Below are positions 51,421-63,131 of a DNA stretch of 64,000 bases, piece after piece. The stretch covers positions 495,001 through 559,000 of the forward strand of contig JAXDDX010000056.1 in NCBI GenBank assembly GCA_034670405.1, given 5' to 3'. The notes below the pieces were generated by a model. It saw only the letters and a list, made by a program, of their open reading frames with translations. It ran no database searches and had not been told where the DNA came from. The position numbers were made by a program, and so were the translations under genes. Position 1 is the stretch's first letter, and each line of letters opens with the position of its first letter. Origin of the DNA: Hoplostethus atlanticus (lineage: Eukaryota > Chordata > Actinopteri > Trachichthyiformes > Trachichthyidae).

Positions 51421-52013
51421 AGAGTCGGTCTGTGTCTATTGACCAAGTCATTAAAATCGATGGCTGTCCTGATGAATATCAGCCGGTGCCGAGCTCAGCA
51501 GGGACGGACCCACTCACTGAAAGCATGATTGAGCACCATTTTAAAAGGGAGCTCGCTGCTGAAAACCACATTAATACCAGAAGGATACCCGCGCCTGGTT
51601 TTAAAGGCTAACCACTGTTGCTCTTGTCAGCTGTGGAAATTACTTTTTCATATTGTTTTCCACCTGAACATGCCGGAGGAGCCGAGGTGAATATGGGGGT
51701 AGCGGTGCTGTGGCCCTGGGACACACCATGATACTGAGAAGGCCTTGCTGGGTTTTTTTTTTTTGTTGTTTAAATAAATATCTGAACAAAGGAGTTGAGG
51801 AGGGAGTGAAGATGTGTGTTGGGAGTGTTAGCTGCTCCGTCTGGGCGCCTACTACTACTACTGAGCATGTGCGGTGGATTGCCGTGTGCCGGCGCCTCAC
51901 CTCTTCTCTCGTGTCAAACATAAGTTAACACTTCTCTCCACTCCAGTGGTCTTTACTGGTCCCTTTCCCACATACTCACAGGCATAGACACACACACTCG
52001 CACATGGAAGGGA

Positions 52014-52082
52014 CACACACACACACACACACTCTCACACATATGCCCATATAGAGTGGGACACACACACACACACACACAC
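52014..52082. repeat. Two (AC)n arrays with duplicated flank
   Basis: GGGACACACAC runs occur twice, each followed by a short CTCACACAT-like segment, which indicates a local duplication. Confidence 0.88.
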
Positions 52083-52846
52083 AATCTCACACATCCAGCA
52101 ACACCCACACCTCCTCTCTTCCAGGAAGGTCATCTTCCAGTCAGCTCACATCAGCCATCATCTGGGGACCAAGGAGCTCTGGAGCTGCGAGTGAATGCAA
52201 TTAAGATGCCGTGCTGAGTTAAGATCTATATTTCACCGGCGCTACAGAGACGAGGCCGGCCTCACCTCCAGCGCCGGCTCGCTTCTCCCCGCTGCTGTAA
52301 CCATTTCATCATCATTGCCTTATTCAGACCTCGGTCCTCATTAATTAGATCTGTTATATATATATTTGTTTACTTTCTGGCACGGCACCACGGGTGTCCA
52401 CCGGCATAGCGGTTCTTCGTGCATTATTGCCACTGCGGGAGGTAATTACAGGTCACCAAGTATGTAAGATAGTGATTGTTTACAAGAGGAGACTGTTTAT
52501 TTAAGGGAGATGGGCGGCTCCTTTTTTTCCTCCAGACTTATCAAGCCCCATCAGAGGTGATGTTTTAATGGCTTGTTTCACCTCGGCGCCGGGGGTCGTG
52601 GGATGACGTGATACCGGCGTTCTGCTTCATTCTGGGCAGAAGTGACTCCCATTACTAAACGGACAGAGATGTGGCGTTATTAGTGTTATCAGTGAGGCAT
52701 AAACATTCATTTAGAGATTTTACCCATGACCATCTCCTGTACTGCTGGCAGTCTTATGACAGGCTGTTCACAACGGTTATTAAAAACACCAGCCAGCCTG
52801 TGATAGCCACACTGAGACCATTAATCATAGCAAGCACATTAATTAT

Positions 52847-52854
52847 ACTCTCTT

Positions 52855-52901
<47 letters not shown>

Positions 52902-52908
52902 GTCTCTC

Positions 52909-52957
<49 letters not shown>
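52847..52957. repeat. (CT)n microsatellite, interrupted
   Basis: A CT run of about 110 bp with TTTC and TGTC interruptions. Confidence 0.96.
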
Positions 52958-52963
<6 letters not shown>

Positions 52964-53589
52964 CATCCTCATTGCACATTACACCAAAGTATAAAGCGTG
53001 ATAATGGATCTGACCAAGTCTGATGGAGGATGTTTTTTTGTTGTTGTTTTTTTATTATTTCCAGCGCGCTGACTCGGATCAGCGTCTGTGAAGCATCAAA
53101 TTAATTAAAGTCACTGCGGTGTTGTGCTGGGCGATTATCGTAAAGCTATCCACATCAGGATTATCTTGAGCAGAAGTAGGGTTTGTTATGATACCAAAAC
53201 AGGCTTAACTAGAATCATGAAATTCATGGATTTTTTTTTTCCATGCGGTATTTACACGTAGTATTCCTTGAATCTGGGCAGCCCTGGTGGAAACGGGATT
53301 TACAAGGAATGCTGCAAATTATTAACGAAAGCCGAAATGTATTCCAGTCACTCCGTACGTGCAGGTAAATCTGTTAGATGAGTACATGCCTCATGCACAC
53401 GGATCCACACGGTGCCTTACACGGTCGTGATATTGACTCCCAACATCTCATTCTGGAGCGGCGGGAGCAGCCCGGAACGCCGCTGCGCCTCTGCATGGAT
53501 GTAGCCTAGCAGCCTGCCTGACGCTGTCTCTTTAACTTTGATAAGGATGGCTTCCATTGAGATGTCTAACTGATTCTAGTATGACTCAG

Positions 53590-53806
53590 GAGAGGAGGAG
53601 AGAGAGGGAGAGAGAGAGAGAGAGGGAGAGAGAGAGAGAGGGGAGCAGCGGCTATGTGTCAAAAGGCAGAGGAAGGAAAGCTGCTTGCCCTCTCTCTCTC
53701 TCCCTCCCTCTCTCTCTCCCTCTCTCTCTCTCTCTCCCTCCCTCTCTCTCTCCCTCTCTCTCTCTCTCTCTCCCTCCCTCTCTCTCTCCCTCTCTCTCTC
53801 TCCCTC
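53590..53806. repeat. GA tract and CT tract in inverted arrangement
   Basis: A (GAGA)n/GGGAGA tract (53590-53643) is followed, 45 bp later, by a CT tract (53688-53806). The inner flanks GGAGCAGC and GCTGCTTG also pair partly. The CT tract has a higher-order unit: TCCCTCCCTC recurs at 53701, 53735 and 53771. Confidence 0.85.
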
Positions 53807-53929
53807 GTTATCGTATTTTAAAGGAGAGGAGCCCCCATACATTACAATCCCGGCCGCAGTTAATATAGGGACGGTGGATAGCTCATTAAGATTGATCATT
53901 CCTTGTCCGCCTCCTCCATGCAGAAAGCG

Positions 53930-54140
53930 GCGCAGCCTCCCATTAATCACCGGGGTTTCAAGATAAAGCCCGGGCGGCGGCAGCAGTGGTGGCGGCGGCG
54001 GCGGCAGTGGCGGCGGCACGGGTTGCGGGGACCCGGAGCCTGACAGGCTGGCTGCTACATGCATAATCACAGTCGCAGTGCAGCCCGGTGGAGCAGCCGC
54101 CCGGCTCCACCGCCGCCACGCTAGAGAGGGCACTGTATCT
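53930..54140. promoter_or_regulatory. CGG-rich, CpG-rich block inside klhl29 intron (candidate island)
   Basis: About 200 bp with many CGG/GGC triplets and frequent CpG (for example GGCGGCGGCAGCAG and CCGCCCGGCTCCACCGCCGCC) stand out from the AT-rich intron. A moderately GC, non-repetitive stretch (53816-53930) precedes it and a long pyrimidine-rich region follows. It lies after the exon encoding the last pre-BTB residues, so an internal promoter for a shorter BTB-Kelch transcript is conceivable. There is no TATA box or clear first exon. It could instead be simply a CGG repeat. Confidence 0.35.
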
Positions 54141-57100
54141 ACACCGCCTCTCCCTCCTCCATCCTCTCCTGAAACTATACTCTCCTCCTCCCCTCCTCCC
54201 CCACCTGTCCTCTTCACTTCGAGTCTGTGTCTGTTTCTTTGCCTCTCTCGCCCCCGCTACCCACCCTACCCTCCCCCCCCCTACTTGCTGTTGTCTCTGC
54301 AACCTCTCCTCCCTTTCCTCTCCCCCTCCCCTACACTGTAACAACCACCTGCTTCCCATGGCCGCGTCCAGCTTCTCCATTTATTTTTTTTCCCCCTCTC
54401 TCTCCTCTTTCCATCATTTGCTCTCCTCCCCCCTTCTTGTTCTTCCATATCGTCCTTCCCCCCACCATACCTGCCACCTGCGTCATGCTTTCCTCCACCT
54501 CTCTGTTTTCTCTACTCCACTGTCGGAGTTGTTAGTCATTTCTTCGGTGGCCTTTTTTCAGCTGGGAATGGTTTGATTAGGAGTGTGACAGTGGAAAATG
54601 TGAGAGAAGAGAGTATTAAAGAGAGGGGGAAAAAAAAAGTCCAGTCCTGTCCAGATTGCTCATTTGCCTGTAACAGCTGGACTGAGTGTCAGATGGCTTC
54701 AGATGGCTCTGTCTAAACCGTCCAATCAGACGTACTCTTTAACCTTATTACCTTCACAAAACACTGAGCTCAAACTGGGGTTTTTTTTCCTCAGTGTGCT
54801 CTGAGCCCGTCCTTGTATGTCCAAAATGTCAGAGACTAAGAAAAACAGCCTTTTTTTTTTAGCTTGAGCACAATTTAATCCAAAGGGGTTTTGAAGAGCA
54901 AAGGTGGTAGAATTTTCTCCACCCACGGAGGAGCGTGTAACGACACGCGTTTGAAAGCTTTACCTGACTCTCTATTGGGGTTGCAGATAAGGGAGGATCT
55001 CATCTCTGTTTATCATGCAAGACCTGCCACTGTTTGGGGTTAACACACACTCACACACACACACACACACGCACAGTTGGAGTTATCAGGTTCGAAGTCC
55101 CAGAGTATTTCTCTGCCAGAGCCGTGACAGTGTGGACCCTTTGAGGATAATGCTCTACTTTGAGATGAACTGTTTTCTGCTGCTGTAGGCAAAGTGAGTT
55201 TAGGACTCGGGGGCCTCTCTCCCGCTCAGTCATTTTCATGAGGTAAACAGAAATTCAATTTGAGAGTTGAGAAGGCACGTGCGTGTTTTTAAATATGAGG
55301 TTTGACCACCGATGGTTTGTATTTCAGTCCGTCCATCTGTTCCCTCTGTCGTCATCAAGTCTGTGCTGAAGGAAGGGGTAAAGGTCGGGTCCTTCCCTCT
55401 GTCTTTCTCTGATTGGAGATTTGTTTCTATCATCCTGTTTTTTTCTCTCTCTCTCACTCTCTCTTACTCTGTATCTGAAAAAGAATTAGTCAATATAAAA
55501 AAAAAAGAAGGGCTTCATACTTTTGTGGCGAAGGCCGATGAGAGGGTTGTATGGTAGTTTGTAACGCCCTGCCACTGTTCTACACCAAACTTTTCCCCTG
55601 CGAACGGTCATGATATTTTTGCCTGTGCATGACTCATGGTGAATGATGTGCTGGCTATTGTGTGGGCTGAGCTGGCAAAATTATTTTGGGGTAACGAACC
55701 TTGTAACCTCTGTTTTATCTGCCCACGGCTGGCCAGTCAGTTTTTAGCACTTCAAGCTACACCTTTTTCGCAGGATAATTTAGAGCCCCGTTTTAATCTT
55801 CTCATCCACTTTTGGGCCCCATCCCAGATTTTGACACACACACACACACAATCACACCCAGTACATGGATTGCCTGGAAGTGTGATGAAGTGTGACACCT
55901 GGTTCCTCAGAGCTGCCGTACCCATGCATTGAGTATTCAGGGGAGGTCCTGTACTGGAACAGTGCCATTTGCCTACATGAAACGTCCAATGCCCTCAGTT
56001 ATGTGGGAGCAAATTGATTTGCGTGTAAAGTGGTGTCAAAGTAAATGGAAATTATGCCTCAAACGGGCCTGAATCTCAAACCTCTTGTGTCAGAGATTAT
56101 GTGATATGATGGGATTAATTGCCGGGAGTCAAATGTCGATGTGTTATATTGCGCATCAGCCATGAAATAGGCGGTAATGCATTATCTATGAGGCCGAGTG
56201 TAAACACAGCAGATGCCAGGAAGCCAGTCAATAGCGGATGTTTCTCTCTAATGAGAAACCGTAATTACAACTGGGAGGGAACTGACTTTTCAAAACAGCC
56301 GCAGATGAATCTCACCCTTTCAGCCCCGAAGCCAAAGATCCAAAAGAATTACAGCCTATTAGTATTAGCCTGCTAATGCTTGCCGTGTGCGCGCCGACCG
56401 CCGTGAGTGGACGGTCAAACTTTTTCTCCCCCAGAAACTTTTCAAATGACTTCGATAATGGATGCAGGGCATCTAATAAATACTAATGACAAGAGCAGAC
56501 ATTAGCAGGAATGGGCTCCTCTCTCCGAACTCATTATTCCACAGCGCTAGCAACAGGCTTAGCATGTGTAGATATATACTTCTTCTGTGACTTAGACAAA
56601 TGATAATGGCCTGAATTGCAATCAGACCTCTTTGTAGGCTGGTGGTGCACTCTCTAAGCTTGATGGACTTAACGTCCTCTTTAGCGGCAAGATAGGACAT
56701 GATGGCATGCAATATGCCATTACCCTATAAAGTTTTCTGAGCGCGTTCTGTTGCTAGAGGCTGCGGCACTGAATTATGGTGCTGATTATTATCATCATTC
56801 TGCTACGGTAGTCATTTTACCTATTCCCCTTTTGCTAGATACAAACAATGTTTTCTTATGGTGCTCGGCTGGCTGGAGGGCTGGATAAAATGCATTGTTT
56901 CAGTGATTTAAACTGCGATTACAACTTTACACGGACAAATCAGCCGTGTATCAGCAGCCGGGGCTATGCTGGAAAAAAATGTATGATTTCAGGGTATCAG
57001 AGCGTTTGCAAAGCAGTTCAGTCACCTCTAAAGTCTGTTTTTAATCCCTGGAGGAAAAAGAGAAAGAGAGCGTCAGACGGAGGGAGAGAAGGGAGGAGGA

Positions 57101-57679
57101 GGAGGAGGAAAGGAAGGAGAGAGAGAGAAAAAATCTATCTGATGGAATGCAAAGATTACTCATCTGACTCCACGGGAGGATCCACTCGGAGAGCTCATCT
57201 CAGGTGTGCAGTCTGCTGAGAAGACTCCCACACACGACGTAACCCCACCGCTAACCTTTCTGCTTGGGCTGCCTTGACTTTCACAAAGTTGCCCAGTAAA
57301 CACACACTGTCTTCGGGGGTTGGAGATGTGACATTTATTTTAAGCTGCACTAGGGACAGGGGGGGGAAATCTGTTGCCCCGTGATTATTATTATTTTATT
57401 TTATTTTTGTGGTTGAACGGTCATGCTATTTAGGGTCAGCATTGGTTGAAATGTAGCTCATAGAGGCTGATATGTGCAAGCCTGCAAGGGAACGTACAGA
57501 AACCCAACTCGTAAAACTGGAGTCTAGGTGTGAGGCGAGCTCGGCAGCATATCCACATTCTCTCACACACACATTGGCATCGCTGCTTGGCCACGAGTAA
57601 AGGCCTCGATCCTGAATGCAGAGGGTAGACGAGGGCCCGGCACAGCTGAGACTGTTGGTTCCAGGCTGACTTGGGGGCA

Positions 57680-58475
57680 GGAGTGGAAAGTAACTCAAAA
57701 CCTCTCAGAGCGTTTACTCGAGTACACTTAAGTAGACTTTTTCTTCCATTTTAGTGAAGAAAATGTTTCCACTTAAAGTGCTCTACATTTCAAAATAAAC
57801 TCCCACTTTTTATTTTACTTACAGCACCTGCACCAGTTATGTTTTACGAATAATTTTGATATTAATATATAATGATATCTGATAACGCATTAAATAAATT
57901 GATGTTCATTGTACATTGAATTACATGGTATCACAAAGTACAATAAAACTGTAATTTCCAATATTCCTTAATTTGTTTCAGATCCCATTTCTCATTTTCT
58001 GAGGGATTTTAATTACTACTTGCTTTTTATGGTTAATTCATCATTAATACAGAATTGTGTGTCACGATAACTGGAGACATTATTTCTTCACAATGGGATT
58101 TTATTGAAAGACAATAAATGACAGTATTTAACGAGTGCCCGGCCCTGCACCTGCCACTCTTCAGCTTGATCCTGAAGAGCAGTGCAGATAGAACATTTCC
58201 ACGCCGGCAAATGGATATTTTTTATTTAGCGTTTGAAACTTGGATCCATCTGAAAAGGTCACGTAGTGTTTTCAAGAGAACTGTAAGCACAAGATCACAG
58301 GTTCAAATCCTTGCAGCAGCACGTGTTTCCATCAACAGCCGTGTGTCTGTCAAAGTGTCCTTGAGCTGAACTGATCTCCAACCTGCTCAGTCTTTGTTAG
58401 TGACTTTGTCTAAAAATCTCAACTAAATACTTCCATCAGGGTATTTCTACTCAAGTAAAGAGTATTTATCCCCCG
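57680..58475. repeat. hAT-like non-autonomous DNA repeat with nested SINE
   Basis: The left end reads GTGGAAAGTAACT followed by TTTACTCGAGTAC and ACTTAAGTAGAC. The right end (58425-58475) reads AATACTTCCATCAGG, then TACTCAAGTAAAGAGTA. These are the two ends of a GTGGAAAGTAACT...ACTTCTTCCACCAC-type element that I remember as very frequent in teleosts. The middle is AT-rich and holds the SINE at 58261-58390. Assignment to hAT is from memory and is uncertain. Confidence 0.5.
58261..58390 (+). mobile_element. tRNA-derived SINE (HE1/V-SINE-like), partial
   Basis: An exact GGTTCAAATCC-type B box at 58300-58310 follows a degenerate A box (ACGTAGTGTTTTC at about 58261). Downstream comes a tRNA-unrelated body with GTCAAAGTGTCCTTGAGC, typical of abundant teleost SINEs. 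The 3' end is truncated or diverged. It lies within the repeat at 57680-58475. Confidence 0.65.
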
Positions 58476-60952
58476 TTGTGTGGGGTGATGTACTTTTATG
58501 CTCCAGTCAGGTGGAAACTCAGTCAAGGTGGGCGCCAAGGTGGGGACTTGAAGTACTCATGATATTGTCCTCTTGAGGTCAAATCCATTTTTAAGGGAGG
58601 GCTTAGAGCGGAAAGCATCCAGTTCCACTGACCCAACAGAGAACTGTGATCGTACTGGGCAGCTCTCAGCTCTGAATGCAAGTAACTAAGAGGGGGAAGC
58701 ATGGTGTTTCTGGAAAAGAGCTACGGTGCTCAACCTTCCCTCGGGGAATCAGAAAATAAACAGATTTTGCAGATGCTCTTAGAAAAGATGCATTCATATT
58801 GTATATACACAACTCCCGAGTCCAGATGGTTCATTTCGCCCAGTTAGCTTTGTTTATCCACTGTGGTTTGAAATTTGGGTAAGACAGAAGTCTTGTCCTT
58901 GCGGTACTTTTTATGAAATAGTAACATAGCACTTTAATTAAAAGGGAAGTTGGAGAAGTACTGCACACCCACTCAGTTCTAATCAAATCCCCTCCAAGCA
59001 TGTTATCGACGCTGGCCAGCATTTCCTCATAAGCACAGCATTGTTATTAGGATTACTCTTTTATGACATTTGTCTTGCCTTAAGTATTATGTGTGTAGCT
59101 ACGCGTGCATGTGTGTTTATGTCCTGCATGTGCGTGGCTGCAAGTGTGTCTCTTTGCATGCGTACTTGTGTGTATGTGCACAGTGACAATGAATTACTCG
59201 ACCCAGAGCTGACTATGACAGTGAAGTCCTCAGTAATGCTCAAGCAGAGTGTTGGCAAATCTGTGATGGGGCCCAGTCCACTTTTTTTTTTTTTCTTGTG
59301 GCATACTGTTAATGAAACTAAAATCCGTATTGGCATCTTGCCTCCTTGGCACCATGACAAATAAGCCAATCCACAACTCCGGGGCTTAATCCTGCCCTGA
59401 GCATTTAAAAAGTGGGCTTTTTTAAGCGTTTGGGGCCTGTTTTCTTAAAGCATTTCATCTCACTCCCGAAAGTGGTTCTTAGTACAGTCGCACTAAAAAG
59501 TGATTGGACTTTCCTCCATCCACAAAGCTTCTCAGACAAACTTATAAAAAGGAATTACTGTCTAAGAGAATGGCTTAGAGAATGGATTCAACATCAAGGC
59601 CAAGGAACTCGGCGTTGATCAATAAAGGTTCGAGTGCAGTGGTTACCAACCAGTCGATCACAGTCTACTTGTTTATTTTGGATAAAAATCCTAATCAATC
59701 ACAGATCTTTTTGAATTAATGACATTCAATGTAATAATCAGTAAAAACCTTTTGTTGTTTTTTCATAGTGAGCAATCCCCATAGTCAGTGATGGGGAAAA
59801 CACAAGAGGCCAATCGGGGGCCGCTGCTATAGAACAATTTGGCTATTGCCTCTTGCCAAAGAAGCTCAGCCAAAATAAATGTGTTGCACAGAGCAGCAAT
59901 TTGGGAGCAAGGCGCTATTCTGACAGACAGAATGAGTCTTTAGATCGGCCGCATCACATCCATAATCTATGCTCTATTTATGTTTACTCCTTTTTAATTC
60001 AAAACATACATCATATTTTCATTAGTATTTCCCTGAATGCTTTAATGGCTGTGTTGTTCCAGCAATAATTAATGGCTAAAATAGTAGCACAGTAGGTTAA
60101 TGCATTAGTAAGTCGGCTCCATACTGACTTCCACATGTCCGTGTATTAGTCTCATGTTGATACTGTAGGTGTTTGCACTCAAAACAAATCACAGCGGCGT
60201 GTGTGTGACGCAGGCCATTTCTCTCCCAATTAAACCTTTTTCCGAAGCAAAGTGTGTTTTCAGCTGGATCCGGCTCCATAACTCCCCTTTGAATTATTTG
60301 GAACAGGAGTCTTGTCCCAGTTATTCTAGTTGTAGATTTATTCCTGTGGTGCATCTATTGTAGGTTAGGCTAGGCTCGACATTGTTTTCAAAGGGAGAAG
60401 GGAGATAGATGTGCATGAGAGGAACGTATCCATATAGCTATTGTACAAATAAAAAAATAAAAATAAATAACTAAAATAACTAAATATCCTGGTATATGTT
60501 TTATTATTAAGTTATTAATTAATATATTAAATGGTTAAATTCTTCAAACCATTTCAGAATATCTCGTCGTCTGTAATGAGATTACCAGGGCGCTGCGGGA
60601 ACAGTGAAGAATCATTTGCTCGTGATTATGTTGCTGCAAAATTAGCTGTGATGACACAGTATAATGCTGTTTATAACAGCGCTGTCACTGTAACAAACAA
60701 TTGCACCACTGATCTGCTTCACGCTTTCATCAGATCTGGGAGTTGTCAGTCTCGTTTCCCCCCACACAATCTGAAATAAAGTAAATATGATATGATGCAC
60801 TGGAGATGGAAAGATAGGCGTTATCTGCTCTGCTGGTCTTTATTGGTTTAAAATTAACATCGTAGTGATTTTTTTTTTCCAGATATCATAAGGAGTAACT
60901 AGGATTGTGCTAAGTGCCTCCAGCAACCATTTCCTGTATGGTTAAAATGGTC

Positions 60953-60978
60953 AAAAAAAAAAAAAAAAAAAAAAAAAA
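60953..60978. repeat. Poly-A tract (26)
   Basis: An uninterrupted A run; no retroposed body was recognised upstream. Confidence 0.93.
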
Positions 60979-61352
60979 CGTCATCTACTGCTTATTTTAA
61001 ATGACTTTTGAGAGACTCCTGAATTAGCCCACTAGGAGAAACTCTGCTGTAATTGCAGGACTGAAGGTAAATTGTAACCTGCTGTCTTGTACTTGCTTGT
61101 CTCTATTCTCTGTCGTCAGAATGAAGGCATACGCAGCTTTTGCCAGTGTGATATCGTAGGCGTTGTATGAGTCTCCAGGACACCTGAAGGATAGAATAGG
61201 ACGGGGAGCTTTTTTTTGGTACCCAGAAGAGTCACCTCTTGTTAAAGCCTGTTCCAGTGTGTGTGACCGCCTTGCCACCTACTGTCCCCCTGCCCGGCTA
61301 ATGAGGAACCGAGTGGACCAGCGGTGACCCGAGTCTCTCTTACACACTCACA

Positions 61353-61354
<2 letters not shown>

Positions 61355-61392
<38 letters not shown>
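61355..61392. repeat. (CA)n microsatellite
   Basis: A pure CA run; a shorter GT array follows at 61541-61575. Confidence 0.96.
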
Positions 61393-61395
<3 letters not shown>

Positions 61396-61542
61396 GACAA
61401 GAGAACATTGCGTGACATCCTGTCATTCTGTAGCAGCATGCTTGCGGATGCTCCCGGGGCTCGCTTTGTTTATGTTCCTGCTCCTCCATGCCTCTACTTC
61501 TGTTTGCCTTGTCTTTGCTTTACCACTGACAATGTTTGCTTG

Positions 61543-61575
<33 letters not shown>

Positions 61576-63107
61576 CTGAATATGGCCGACCCTTGGCCCA
61601 GAGGATCCTTGGAGTGTTGAGGGTGTAAAGGACAGTGCTATTCAAGGTCTTTTCTTCTATGCCTATTGGTGATCAGAACAAAAGGCCCAGACGGCGTCTA
61701 TGAGGGGCAAGGGTTTCTCGCTCTTTTTCCTATTCCTTTTTCTCTGTCATAGTCTCTCTCCTGGCTCAGTCCAGGCTTGTTGACAGCCGTGCTGAGGCTT
61801 GAGCAGCTCAGCTCAGCAGAATCGAGCAGGGCTGGGGGGGGGGGGTCCTCATCATGGACTATTCTCTAAGGCTATATGGTGCCACTGCTCGCTCACAGAC
61901 TGAAATCAGGACAGCTAGAGACTCAAGGGTTCTCAAGGATTTCTGGTGCCTAGCAAGAAATGTTTTGCTGGGGATAGGCTGTTGAGACGCCTCCAGAAAT
62001 GAATGTGGCGGTGATTATTAGAGGTATGTTTTAAAGAGAATTTAGTGCGATTGTAACTCATACTGTAGGCTAGATTGTATGGATCTCAACTAATACATGA
62101 GATCCCTTTCATCCACTTGAAGTGCAGTTTGTTCAGTAGGATGCCATCTAGATGGCCTGATACCATTAATTACAGTGGTAACAGAGTCGGCAGCTATTAA
62201 GCTGTTTTTCCATATGGCTTTTGATCATAAGCCTAATCATGGAGGCTGCTGAGGTGAACTGTTACTCCTATGCCATCAATCCTGAAAGTCTTTTCATCAT
62301 GTTGATTGTGGGACCGAACTGAAGATTGTGGCATTAAAAAGTAATGTCTTATGAAATTCTCCTTTTCAAAGTACTTCTACCTCTCTTGCTAACAAATTTG
62401 ATATTAATACATTCCAGTGTGATTTTGGCGTGTATGCTACTCCATTAGTATCCACAATGTGGACACTAATGTGGACACTAATGGATGGCATTTAAGTCCA
62501 CTTCTCAAAGAAAAATCATTTTCCAACTTCTGCCATTATATTTCAAAATGCAGAGCAAGAGAAAGATGATTTACTTTTCTTTTTTTTCTTTTTTTTGGAC
62601 CCAATGGACCGAACTGAAATGCCATCCATTACTGGACCAAGTGCCCAACACTGTACTGGAGCAGTCTGAAGTAATCAGTATTGATGGGAACTAATGGGGG
62701 CTAATGAATCAAGAAAAACTGAATTAGAGACAAAAGCCTAACTGCACCTAAAGTGTCTGCATACGCAGTCGCTAAAAAACAATTTAAGCGTACTTGACTT
62801 CTTGCAACTTATTTTAAAATGCATTTCACCCGGGCAGTCTTTCCTTTTCAGTTTGGAAATTGTAGAAATTCATGTGAAAGTATGTCATTCAAATACCAGA
62901 AATCTAGTCTGATATTTGATTTGATCCCCGAAATAACAGAAAATACAAATTATCTCCCTGAAAAATACAGAAAAAAACATAATACAGTACAATCTAAAGT
63001 AGTAACATCATGTAAATGTTGAATATTTTGACAGTGGGAAATTATAGCTTGAAAGAAGCAAAGTGGAGGATGGAAACATTGACAAACTAGTTTTTGTGTG
63101 ACTTGAA

Positions 63108-63131
63108 TTCTTTTCTTTTCTTTTCTTTTCT
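63108..63131. repeat. (TTTTC)n pentanucleotide repeat
   Basis: About four and a half units. Confidence 0.88.

Noticed and set aside
53576-54217. 213-residue open frame on the - strand, Gly/Pro/Arg-Glu rich
   Set aside because: It is built from the CGG block and the CT tract (Arg-Glu runs). The short mid-part has no recognised motif, and there is no acceptor or promoter evidence on that strand.
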